Assembly (NCBI RefSeq): GCF_005405225.1
Contig: NZ_BJDQ01000003.1
Location: forward strand, 62,001-126,000
DNA: 64,000 nt
DNA from: Enterococcus dongliensis
GTDB taxonomy: Bacteria > Bacillota > Bacilli > Lactobacillales > Enterococcaceae
Reading direction: 5' to 3'
Part shown: piece after piece, positions 29,911-37,024 of the stretch
Layout of the letters: every line of letters starts with the position of its first letter
How positions within the stretch are numbered: the first letter of the stretch is position 1
Translations under genes and position numbers: made by a program
The notes under the pieces: model-generated
The model's input: the letters and a program-made list of their open reading frames with translations, nothing else
Told to the model about the DNA's origin: nothing
Databases searched by the model: none

Positions 29911-30492
29911 TTATGCATCCTCCTCGATAAATATTATTTTACCGTCATGTAAAGAAGCAATCCTTGCTAAAGAAACAACTGGAATATTCATGTCTTCAAT
30001 TAGCTGACGTCCATCTTGGAAAGATTTCTCAATCAAAATCCCGATTCCAGCGACACTTGCGCCAGCTTGTTGACACAATTCAATCAATCCTTTAGCTGCT
30101 TGACCATTTGCCAAAAAGTCATCGACCAACAAGACATTGTCCTCTGCAGAAAGGAATTTACGAGAAATAGAGATTGTACTTGTCACTTGTTTAGTGAAAG
30201 AATAGACAGATGCTGTTAAAAGTTCTTCATCCATTGTTAAACTCTTTGATTTTCGAGCAAAAATCATTGGCACGTTCAAAGCTTGAGCAGCATAAACAGC
30301 TGGCGCAATACCAGACGCTTCGATTGTCACCACTTTAGTAATTTTTTTATCGGCAAACACTTCCGCCAAACGTTTACCCATGGCATCCATTAATTCAGGA
30401 TCTACTTGGTGTGTAATAAATTCATCAACTTTTAAAACACCTTCACCTAAAACTCGACCATTATTTTTGATACGATCTGTCAATTCTTTCAT
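29911..30492 (-). CDS. xpt: Xanthine phosphoribosyltransferase
   Basis: Salvage enzyme (193 aa) that converts xanthine and PRPP to XMP. The PRPP-binding motif is [32 protein letters not shown] is the pyrophosphate loop region; length matches the family. Start chosen at 30492 ([14 protein letters not shown]) with AAAGGAGAAAAG upstream; the longer frame to 30570 lies inside the riboswitch leader. First gene of xpt-pbuX. Confidence 0.96.
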   Translation of the reverse strand: MKELTDRIKNNGRVLGEGVLKVDEFITHQVDPELMDAMGKRLAEVFADKKITKVVTIEASGIAPAVYAAQALNVPMIFARKSKSLTMDEELLTASVYSFTKQVTSTISISRKFLSAEDNVLLVDDFLANGQAAKGLIELCQQAGASVAGIGILIEKSFQDGRQLIEDMNIPVVSLARIASLHDGKIIFIEEDA

Positions 30493-30530
30493 TTTCTTTT
30501 CTCCTTTTCTTCTCGTTTTTTGATTAACAC

Positions 30531-30568
30531 AAAAAACGCACCTCATCTGCAAAGCAAAAAAGGTACGC
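30531..30568 (-). terminator. Riboswitch-controlled terminator of xpt
   Basis: Minus strand: GCGTACCT pairs with AGGTGCGT (two G-T pairs) across a 17-base loop, followed by TTTTT. An alternative small hairpin (GTACG-GTTG-CGTAC followed by TTTTTT) overlaps it at 30556-30576. Confidence 0.75.
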
Positions 30569-30583
30569 AACCGTACGATTTTT

Positions 30584-30648
30584 ACTTATAGTCTTGTGTT
30601 TACGGCACAAGGTAGAGACTGTCAACCATATTATGACGATATATAAGT
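30584..30648 (-). promoter_or_regulatory. Guanine-class purine riboswitch aptamer
   Basis: The RNA has the purine-aptamer blocks in order: P1 5' strand ACUUAUA, AUAUGG, GUCUCUACC, CCGUAAAC, then GACUAUAAGU closing P1. The specificity base in GACUAU is C, which indicates guanine or hypoxanthine rather than adenine. Position upstream of a terminator and xpt-pbuX fits ligand-dependent shut-off. Confidence 0.96.
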
Positions 30649-30650
30649 TT

Positions 30651-30676
30651 ACTACAATGAAAATTTTCATTGTAGT
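30651..30676. repeat. Perfect 26-bp palindrome in front of the guanine aptamer
   Basis: ACTACAATGAAAA followed by its exact reverse complement. It lies between the predicted start point and the aptamer, so the RNA would begin with a 5' hairpin. There is no T-run on either side. Confidence 0.9.
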
Positions 30677-30694
30677 TTATGAAATATGAAGACT

Positions 30695-30722
30695 ATTATA
30701 TCAAATCCTGTTGCTCTGTAAA
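30695..30722 (-). promoter_or_regulatory. xpt promoter
   Basis: Minus strand: TTTACA (30722-30717), 16 bp, perfect TATAAT (30700-30695). It gives a leader of about 195 nt before xpt. Confidence 0.8.
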
Positions 30723-30910
30723 CTACATTTGTTTCAAATGAGAAGATTTATAGTTGAATTACATGATTGTCTCACTTTTTTGGCTGAAAAAATCTCGACC
30801 TATTATAATAAACAGCCAATCTATTTATCTAATTCAAATTAATTGGCAATTACTCAGTAATTTGAGATGATTATAGATAGAATTCAAGCGAAGATAAGGA
30901 GGTTCTTCTG

Positions 30911-31828
30911 GTGATTGATTATTTCTCTATCTCAAGTGAAGGATTACAAAAAAATACTCAAGACCCAAATTGGTTGTCCGTTTCTAATCCAACCGATGCA
31001 GAAAAAGAGCAACTGGAAAAAGAACATCATTTGCCTAAAAATTTCTTTACATTTGGCCAACACTATTCAAATGTTTCTTTTTTTAAAAAATACCAAGCTG
31101 AGGATAAAAAACCACTTTGTCTGATGCTTTTTATCGATATCCAGTCCATTAATGAACCAGAGTCGCTATCTTCAACAGTTACCGTTTTTTTAACACCTGA
31201 TATTCTAATCACAATGAGTGAAAAATCGTTGATTGACCAAGTGTTAGATACTTTTAAATCAGAGATTTTTACTAAAGCTGGTTTAATTTTGCACACATTA
31301 CAAGTCATCAATGAGCACTATCTGGTATTTTTAAAGGAACAACGCGAAACGATCGAAGAAATCAGCCACGGGACAACGAGAGGCTCAAATAGAAATATTT
31401 TAGAAAAAGCTACTTATACCGAAAAAAATCTTGTCTACATCGATAACTTATTAAAAGAGCAGCGCAAAACAGTCAATCAGCTATTGAAATCTAAGTTGGT
31501 TTATACCGATCGAGATTTGGCGATCGAGCTTGAGCTCCAAACTAAGCAAGCAACAACTTCTGTTCAGATTTATCGTGAGATGTTAAGTTCTATCAGTGGA
31601 TTGATTGATAGTATGATGGATAATCGATTGAACCAATTGATGAAATTTCTAAATACGGCATCCCTTTTGCTAGCGTTGCCGACTTTAATTTTCAGCCTAT
31701 GGGGGATCAATACCGGTGGTTTGCTTTGGCGTGATTCTGAGATTGGTTCAGCCATGGTCGTTTTAGTGGCACTAATCGTTTCTATTATTAGCGGTATTTA
31801 CCTCTTTAGGAAAGACTATAATGCATAA
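30911..31828 (+). CDS. CorA-family divalent cation transporter-like protein with altered GMN motif
   Basis: 305 aa. A long soluble N-terminal part with alternating beta and helical charged stretches leads into a coiled segment (about residues 130-235) and two C-terminal membrane helices (about 242-262 and 278-297), the CorA architecture. The pore signature normally GMN reads WGIN (Gly265-Ile266-Asn267) before the short loop. Start is GTG with AGGAGG upstream. It sits alone on the plus strand between the riboswitch leader of xpt and the ald-tdcB unit. Mg2+ transport is plausible, but the changed selectivity motif leaves the ion open. Confidence 0.85.
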   Translation: MIDYFSISSEGLQKNTQDPNWLSVSNPTDAEKEQLEKEHHLPKNFFTFGQHYSNVSFFKKYQAEDKKPLCLMLFIDIQSINEPESLSSTVTVFLTPDILITMSEKSLIDQVLDTFKSEIFTKAGLILHTLQVINEHYLVFLKEQRETIEEISHGTTRGSNRNILEKATYTEKNLVYIDNLLKEQRKTVNQLLKSKLVYTDRDLAIELELQTKQATTSVQIYREMLSSISGLIDSMMDNRLNQLMKFLNTASLLLALPTLIFSLWGINTGGLLWRDSEIGSAMVVLVALIVSIISGIYLFRKDYNA

Positions 31829-31830
31829 AG

Positions 31831-31873
31831 AAACCTACCCAAGAAAGTGGTTCTTACTTCTTTGGGTAGGTTT
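31831..31873. terminator. Shared terminator between the CorA-like gene and tdcB
   Basis: AAACCTACCCAAGAA pairs with TTCTTTGGGTAGGTTT around a 12-base loop (one bulge). The two genes converge here; T-runs are short on both sides. Confidence 0.75.
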
Positions 31874-31890
31874 ACTATTTTAGTTCTATA

Positions 31891-32898
31891 CTATTTTAAT
31901 TCATTAGCTACTGAGAAGTGTCCGATAACATCTGTGATCCGATTCAAGTCAACGTTTCCGCCAGATACGACAGCCACGACTTTTTTACCATTCACATATT
32001 TATCTACTTTACCTGAAAGAATAGCTGCTGTTGCTAATCCACCAGCACCTTCAACAACGATTTTTGTCCGTTGAATCAAATCTTTCATGGCAAGTTCAAT
32101 CTCTTCTTCAGATACTGTGACCATATCATCTACTAAATCTTCCACAACTTCAAAAGTAAGATTCCCTGGAAATTCTACTGCACAACCATCAGCAATCGTT
32201 GCAGCTTCCTTATGTCCTATTTTATGTCCTGCACGGAAAGAAGCAGTCATTCCATGAATATTGTCCGCTTGCACACCAATGATATTGATATTAGGGTTGA
32301 ATGTCTTCATCGCTACAGCGATACCTGCGATTAAACCGCCACCGCCAACAGGAACGATGACAGTATCTACATCCCAAATCGAATCAAGAATCTCAAGACC
32401 AATCGTTCCTTGACCTGCCATTACAAATTCATCATCGTAAGGAGGGATGTAAGTCACGCCTGTTTCTTCTACGATTTTTTCACAATATGCTTTGGCTTCG
32501 TCAAAACCAGATCCATGAAGGATAACTTTTGAACCATAGCCTTCTGTTGCTTCAACTTTAGCTTTAGGTGCAGTTTCTGGCATAACGATTGTACTTTGAA
32601 TTCCTAGTAATTTAGAAGTCAACGCCACACCTTGGGCATGGTTACCAGCTGAAACAGCAATAACACCTTTGTCTTTTTCTGCTTGAGTCAAATGGGCAAT
32701 TTTATTGAAAGCACCGCGGAATTTGAACGAGCCTGTCAATTGCATATTTTCTAATTTCAAAAATACTTGGCCACCAGTTTGAGCAGTCAAGAACATTGAC
32801 TGAATCAACGGTGTTACACGACCATATTGTTTTACAACGTTTTTTGCTTCGTGGATATCTTCAATAGATACAGGTAACTCAGTCATCGTTTCAGTCAT
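31891..32898 (-). CDS. tdcB: Catabolic threonine ammonia-lyase (short form)
   Basis: PLP enzyme (335 aa) that converts threonine to 2-oxobutyrate and ammonia. PLP lysine Lys59 in GSFKFRGA; phosphate loop VGGGGLIAG; PLP-ring contact near SGGN. No C-terminal ACT regulatory domain is present, so this is the catabolic TdcB/IlvA1 type, not the isoleucine-feedback form. Its ATG overlaps the ald stop by one base (TAATG). The ald-tdcB pairing, also known in staphylococci, points to amino-acid catabolism. Confidence 0.92.
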   Translation of the reverse strand: MTETMTELPVSIEDIHEAKNVVKQYGRVTPLIQSMFLTAQTGGQVFLKLENMQLTGSFKFRGAFNKIAHLTQAEKDKGVIAVSAGNHAQGVALTSKLLGIQSTIVMPETAPKAKVEATEGYGSKVILHGSGFDEAKAYCEKIVEETGVTYIPPYDDEFVMAGQGTIGLEILDSIWDVDTVIVPVGGGGLIAGIAVAMKTFNPNINIIGVQADNIHGMTASFRAGHKIGHKEAATIADGCAVEFPGNLTFEVVEDLVDDMVTVSEEEIELAMKDLIQRTKIVVEGAGGLATAAILSGKVDKYVNGKKVVAVVSGGNVDLNRITDVIGHFSVANELK

Positions 32899-34007
32899 TA
32901 CAAAACATCTCCTACTCCAGTATAAGGAACATCAATTGAATCTGCTAATGCTTTAGAAACTACTTTACCATTATAAATACTTAAACCTGATAACAATGAT
33001 TCATCAGATTTCAATGCGTCATCTAATCCTTTCACACTAACATCTTTAAGGAATGAGATATTTCCTTTTGCTAGCGCGATTGTTGCTGTCCGTGGTGTAG
33101 CACCTGGCATATTAGGAACAGCATAGTGAATTACACCATGTTTAGTAAATACTGGATCAGCATGGTTCGTTGGTGTGTCAATTGTTTCAACAGTCCCACC
33201 TTGGTCAATTGCGATATCAACGATAACAGAACCTGGTTTCATTGACTCAACCATATATTCTTTTACTAATTTTGGTGGCTTAGCCCCTGGGATTAAGATT
33301 GTTGAAATAAATACATCTGCTTCTTTGATTTTTGCTTCTAAGTTTTCAGTATTTGAAACAATCACATCAACATTATGATCTTTATAGCGATCTTCTAATT
33401 GTTTGATACGTTTTTCATTTACTTCAAGAATGATAACGTGACAACCAATACCAACAGCCATGTCAGCTGCATTTTCAGCTGCGTTACCACCACCTAAAAT
33501 AACAACAGTTCCAGCTTCAACACCATCGATTCCTGGAAGTAAGATTCCTTCGCCGCCATGTTGTTTTTCTAAATAATATTGACCTAAATTAACTGCACGA
33601 CGACCAGCAATCGCACTCATTGGTTTCAACAATTCTAACACACCATTGATTGAAATGTTTTCACCAGATAAAGCTGTTACGCCAACTTCCATCATTTTTT
33701 CAACACAAGCTTTGTTAGCTGCTAAATGTAAGAAGCCCCAGATAATTTGACCTTTTTTGAAATAGTGGTATTCACTTTCCATTGGTTCTTTAACTTTTAC
33801 GATCAAGTCTGCAGTCCACGCTGTATCCGTGTCTACGATTTTACCGCCAGCTTCAATATATTGTTCATTGGTGAAGCCTGAACCTGCACCAGCATTATTA
33901 TCAACTAGCACTTCGTTTCCTGCTTCGACTAAAATTTTTACGTTCTCAGGTGTCATGCCTACGCGTGCTTCACCTTGTTTTGGATCTTTGATTACACCAA
34001 TTTTCAC
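32898..34007 (-). CDS. ald: Alanine dehydrogenase
   Basis: Interconverts alanine and pyruvate with NAD+ (369 aa). N-terminal KIGVIKDPKQGEARVGMTPENV, KVKEPMESEY with the catalytic Lys, GFLHLAA with the catalytic His, and the Rossmann motif ILGGGNAAENAADMA. The start is GTG with AGGAGTGA upstream. First gene of ald-tdcB. A cre-like box and two possible promoters lie in a 325-bp leader region, suggesting control by carbon catabolite repression. Confidence 0.95.
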   Translation of the reverse strand: MKIGVIKDPKQGEARVGMTPENVKILVEAGNEVLVDNNAGAGSGFTNEQYIEAGGKIVDTDTAWTADLIVKVKEPMESEYHYFKKGQIIWGFLHLAANKACVEKMMEVGVTALSGENISINGVLELLKPMSAIAGRRAVNLGQYYLEKQHGGEGILLPGIDGVEAGTVVILGGGNAAENAADMAVGIGCHVIILEVNEKRIKQLEDRYKDHNVDVIVSNTENLEAKIKEADVFISTILIPGAKPPKLVKEYMVESMKPGSVIVDIAIDQGGTVETIDTPTNHADPVFTKHGVIHYAVPNMPGATPRTATIALAKGNISFLKDVSVKGLDDALKSDESLLSGLSIYNGKVVSKALADSIDVPYTGVGDVL

Positions 34008-34061
34008 AGTAAATCACTCCTATAGAATTATTATGAAGTTCTTCAACTTCTGAACATGTTT

Positions 34062-34089
34062 ACTATATCACAATGTATTCTTGAAACAA
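34062..34089 (-). promoter_or_regulatory. Candidate proximal ald promoter
   Basis: Minus strand: TTGTTT (34089-34084), 16 bp, TATAGT (34067-34062). A short hairpin, GAAGTT-GAAG-AACTTC, lies between it and the ribosome site. Confidence 0.5.
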
Positions 34090-34252
34090 CGATTCCTTCT
34101 CAAGTGTTATTGATATCTCATTATTATTAAACACACGTTCATTTAATAAAAAACAAAAGCTTTAAAAACCTTTTATATCAACATTTTTAAATAAGATTCT
34201 TATCATTTTTCTATTTTTGATTCTCTTTAAATAGTTTTTTTATTTTTAAAAG

Positions 34253-34267
34253 TCGTAAACGCTATCT
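34253..34267 (-). promoter_or_regulatory. cre-like site upstream of ald
   Basis: TCGTAAACGCTATCT on the plus strand fits the CcpA consensus at all but one position. It lies just downstream of a possible distal promoter (TTGAGT, 15 bp, TATAAT at 34288-34283), where bound CcpA would block transcription. It is about 185 bp upstream of the proximal promoter. Confidence 0.5.
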
Positions 34268-34314
34268 GTTTTTTATGTGATTATTATAATTTGTCTAATA
34301 TTTACTCAATTCAA

Positions 34315-34352
34315 TAAAAAAAGGTTGAGGAATTATTCCTCAACCTTTTTTT
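34315..34352 (-). terminator. Terminator of perR
   Basis: AAAAAAAGGTTGAGGAA and its exact complement around a minimal loop; it overlaps the perR stop codon. The flanks are A-rich on one side and T-rich on the other, so it may work in both directions. Confidence 0.93.
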
Positions 34353-34770
34353 GACAATCTGGACATAAGCCATAAACTTCTAACCGATGTTTGTTAATCT
34401 GATATCCAGTTAATTTACTAGAAGCCATCTCCACATCTTCTAATCCAGGATAGAAAAAGTCAACAATTTTTCCACATTCAGTACAGATGGCATGGTAATG
34501 CTGTTTGTTGGTAAAATCAAAACGACTTGCTGCATCCCCATAGTTCATCTCTTGAACAATTCCTATCTCAACAAACTTCCGCAGATTATTATACACTGTA
34601 GCTACACTCATATTTTGGAAACGACTTTCCAATGAGCGAAAGATCTCATCAGCTGTTGGATGATTACGATATAGGATCAAGTACTCTAAAATGGCGTAAC
34701 GTTGTGGCGTGATTCGGACACCGCGGGCTTTCAATTCTTTGACCGCTTGATCAACTGCCTCATTTACCAT
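34333..34770 (-). CDS. perR: Peroxide-responsive Fur-family repressor PerR
   Basis: 145 aa. N-terminal winged helix (RITPQRYAILEYL, ATVYNNLRKFVE) and C-terminal metal domain. Two CxxC pairs (CTECG, CPDCQ) form the structural zinc site; HYHAICTECGKIVDF carries the regulatory His and the Asp in IVDF that distinguishes PerR from Fur, which has Glu there. The remainder (FYPGLEDVE, KHRLEVYGLCPDC) closely follows Bacillus PerR. Expected role: Mn/Fe-dependent repressor of peroxide defence. TTAGGAGGG precedes the ATG; a palindrome just upstream may be its own operator. Confidence 0.88.
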   Translation of the reverse strand: MVNEAVDQAVKELKARGVRITPQRYAILEYLILYRNHPTADEIFRSLESRFQNMSVATVYNNLRKFVEIGIVQEMNYGDAASRFDFTNKQHYHAICTECGKIVDFFYPGLEDVEMASSKLTGYQINKHRLEVYGLCPDCQKKVEE

Positions 34771-34800
34771 ATAAGCCCTCCTAATTGTATTCTCTTTTAA

Positions 34801-34815
34801 AATAATACTATTATC
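34801..34815. promoter_or_regulatory. Possible PerR/Fur-type operator upstream of perR
   Basis: AATAATACTATTATC: a 7-1-7 arrangement with an exact 6-1-6 inner palindrome (ATAATA-C-TATTAT). It resembles the per-box form TTATAATNATTATAA. It lies about 30 bp before the perR start and suggests autoregulation. Confidence 0.4.
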
Positions 34816-34840
34816 TGAAGGGAAATACTAGTTTAGTTTC

Positions 34841-34867
34841 AAAAATTAATCATTCTCATGAATTATT
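34841..34867 (-). terminator. Weak terminator after cysK
   Basis: Minus strand: AATAATTC, loop ATGA, GAATGATT with one mismatch, then AATTTTTG. It overlaps the cysK stop. A/T-rich and possibly leaky into perR. Confidence 0.4.
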
Positions 34868-35792
34868 GATCAAATTGAAATAATTCAGTAGACAAATAAC
34901 GTTCGCCGTTATCTGGTAATAAAACTAAGACTTTTTGATCAGGTAACATTTTCTTTGCTACTTCTAACGCAGCAAATAGCGCTGCTCCAGAGGAAACGCC
35001 AACTAAAATTCCTTCTTTTTTCGCAATTTCACGGGCTGTTTGGATCGCATCACTACTTTTTACTGGTAAGACTTCATCATAAACTTCTGTATTTAAGATG
35101 CTCGGAACAAATCCAGCACCTATTCCTTGGATTTTATGAGGCCCCGGCTGTCCACCTTCTAAGACTGGTGATTCTTCAGGTTCTACTGCATATACTTTGA
35201 TATTTTCATACATACGTTTTAATTCATTTCCCACCCCAGTGATCGTACCACCTGTACCAACACCAGCGACAAACGCATCTAACCCATTAGTTTCAAACAC
35301 ATCTACAATCTCTTTTGCTGTTGTTTCTTCATGGACTTTAGGATTTGCTGGATTATCAAACTGAGCTGGAATAAATCCATTGTTTTTTGCTGCTAATTCT
35401 TCAGCTTTTGCAATTGCACCTTTCATTCCATCGGCTCCAGGAGTTAAAACTAAATTTGCTCCATACGCTTGCATCAATTTGCGTCGTTCAACACTCATAG
35501 TATCTGGCATCACCAATGTTACAGGATAGCCTTTTGCTGCACCGACCATCGCTAGACCGATACCAGTATTACCAGAAGTCGGCTCGATAATCATCATATC
35601 TGGTTTTAATTTGCCGTTTTCTTCTGCATCTTCGATCATTTTCAAGGCAATTCGATCTTTTACACTACCACCAGGATTAAATGATTCTAACTTAACAAAA
35701 ATCTGAGCCATATCATTTGTTGTCATGTTTTCAAGTTTAACAATTGGTGTCTCACCGATTGTATCCAAAATTGAGTCATAAATTTTTGTCAT
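34863..35792 (-). CDS. cysK: Cysteine synthase A (O-acetylserine sulfhydrylase)
   Basis: Makes cysteine from O-acetylserine and sulfide (309 aa), PLP-dependent. Lys45 in [10 protein letters not shown] binds [17 protein letters not shown] is the asparagine/substrate loop; [10 protein letters not shown] binds the PLP phosphate; GIGAGFVP and VSSGAA complete the signature. AACGGAGTGAGG lies upstream of the ATG. It stands alone between the perR gene and the glucosaminidase terminator. No T-box or other known leader was seen in its short 5' region. Confidence 0.95.
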   Translation of the reverse strand: MTKIYDSILDTIGETPIVKLENMTTNDMAQIFVKLESFNPGGSVKDRIALKMIEDAEENGKLKPDMMIIEPTSGNTGIGLAMVGAAKGYPVTLVMPDTMSVERRKLMQAYGANLVLTPGADGMKGAIAKAEELAAKNNGFIPAQFDNPANPKVHEETTAKEIVDVFETNGLDAFVAGVGTGGTITGVGNELKRMYENIKVYAVEPEESPVLEGGQPGPHKIQGIGAGFVPSILNTEVYDEVLPVKSSDAIQTAREIAKKEGILVGVSSGAALFAALEVAKKMLPDQKVLVLLPDNGERYLSTELFQFDQ

Positions 35793-35923
35793 TTTTCCTC
35801 ACTCCGTTCCTTATCTTATGTAAGTTATATTAACGAATAATGAGAAAAGATGCGAGGATTTCGACTTTTAACTTCCTGTTTTGATTGATTTTTAACTACC
35901 AATTTTTTAGAAATCACATGCTC

Positions 35924-35955
35924 AAAAAAAGATGATACAAAAAGTATCATCTTTT
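35924..35955 (-). terminator. Terminator of the glucosaminidase gene
   Basis: Minus strand: AAAAGATGATAC, loop TTTTT, GTATCATCTTTT, further T. A perfect 12-bp stem. Confidence 0.93.
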
Positions 35956-35962
35956 AGAAAAA

Positions 35963-36805
35963 TTAAATTGTAATTGTATCTCCTGGCATAATCGTCGAAT
36001 CCGCATTCCAGCCATTATCTGATAATAATTGCTCTACACTAATACCAAATTTTTCTGCAATCCCCCAAATCGAATCGCCAGATTGAACTGTATAAGATTG
36101 GCCACTTGCTGATGAAGCAGTCAATTGTGTTGCTTGCTCTGTATTTGTCGTCGTTTGAACCGCAGTTCCAGCTCCTGGTGTGTCAAAACGAGTTAGGTTA
36201 TACGTTTGGATCAAAGAAATTAATTTGCCTGCATATCCTGGATCTGTCGCATAACGACCAGTTAGATAAGCAGCTGCATCTTGATAACTAGTAGTGTGGC
36301 TCTTTCGCGCTCCAGCATAATATGAGCTAGCTAAGAGGCTCGCATGAGCTTGAAACGACTCATCATAACTACTGTACACAGCAAACGGTTCGTCCATCGT
36401 TACCCATTGTCCGTTTAAATATTCCTGTGTTCCCATCGTCACTGATGCTCCACCGCTGTATTCTTTCACCCCAAATAAATTATAATAAGGTGCTGCTGAT
36501 AGCTGAGAAGTCCCAAAACCAGTTTCAACTAGCGCTTGAGCTACCATGATTGAGGCATAAAGATCGTTTGATGATGATACTTGCATCGCTGAAGTACCTA
36601 ATTGTTCAATAAAGGCAGATTGATTTTGTGTTTGACCAGCTTCAGCTGCACTTACTTCCACCGTGTTCATAGTTACAATAGCTGGTGAAAGAATCATCGC
36701 CGTACCTAATAAAGGTACTGTTTTTTTCGCAATTTTTAGTTTTCTTGCTTTTTGCTGCATTCTTATGTAATTATATTTTTCGGTCCGGGTTTTAAATTGA
36801 TTCAT
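35963..36805 (-). CDS. Secreted N-acetylglucosaminidase with C-terminal LysM domain
   Basis: Cell-wall hydrolase (280 aa). N-terminal basic stretch (RKLKIAKKTV), hydrophobic core (LLGTAMILSPAIVTMN) and VSAA cleavage region form a signal peptide of about 52 residues. Residues about 60-205 are a GH73 glucosaminidase domain (IMVAQALVETGFGTSQLS with the catalytic Glu, YNLFGVKEY, FAVYSSYDESF). A Thr/Ala linker leads to one LysM (SYTVQSGDSIWGIAEKFGIS) that binds peptidoglycan. It resembles the catalytic part of enterococcal autolysins but has only one LysM. Start at 36805 chosen because TGGAGG lies 6 bp upstream. Own promoter expected; monocistronic. Confidence 0.9.
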   Translation of the reverse strand: MNQFKTRTEKYNYIRMQQKARKLKIAKKTVPLLGTAMILSPAIVTMNTVEVSAAEAGQTQNQSAFIEQLGTSAMQVSSSNDLYASIMVAQALVETGFGTSQLSAAPYYNLFGVKEYSGGASVTMGTQEYLNGQWVTMDEPFAVYSSYDESFQAHASLLASSYYAGARKSHTTSYQDAAAYLTGRYATDPGYAGKLISLIQTYNLTRFDTPGAGTAVQTTTNTEQATQLTASSASGQSYTVQSGDSIWGIAEKFGISVEQLLSDNGWNADSTIMPGDTITI

Positions 36806-36967
36806 CATATACCTCCAAGAAACCTTTACAGAGCTCTTCATTTTAATATCTTTTAAAAGTATAATCTAAGAATCACTAACAAACAATTCAAATCCGATAA
36901 AGTCACCAATTTGTCATTGCTTCGTAACATGCGTAATAAAAAAGTGACAGTTATTTTTAAAAGTACA

Positions 36968-37018
36968 GAATAAAAGTGAAACAACTATGCCTTAGCATTT
37001 GCTGTTTCACTTTTATTC
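36968..37018 (-). terminator. Terminator of clpB with a 16-bp perfect stem
   Basis: GAATAAAAGTGAAACA and its exact reverse complement around a 19-base loop. On the minus strand it follows the clpB stop. The U-tract is mixed with other bases (CTTTTATTC). Confidence 0.8.
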
Positions 37019-37024
37019 TCTTTT

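Noticed and set aside
36968-37018. A regulatory element for clpB or the glucosaminidase
   Set aside because: The 16-bp inverted repeat directly follows the clpB stop codon on its strand, so a terminator is the simpler reading.
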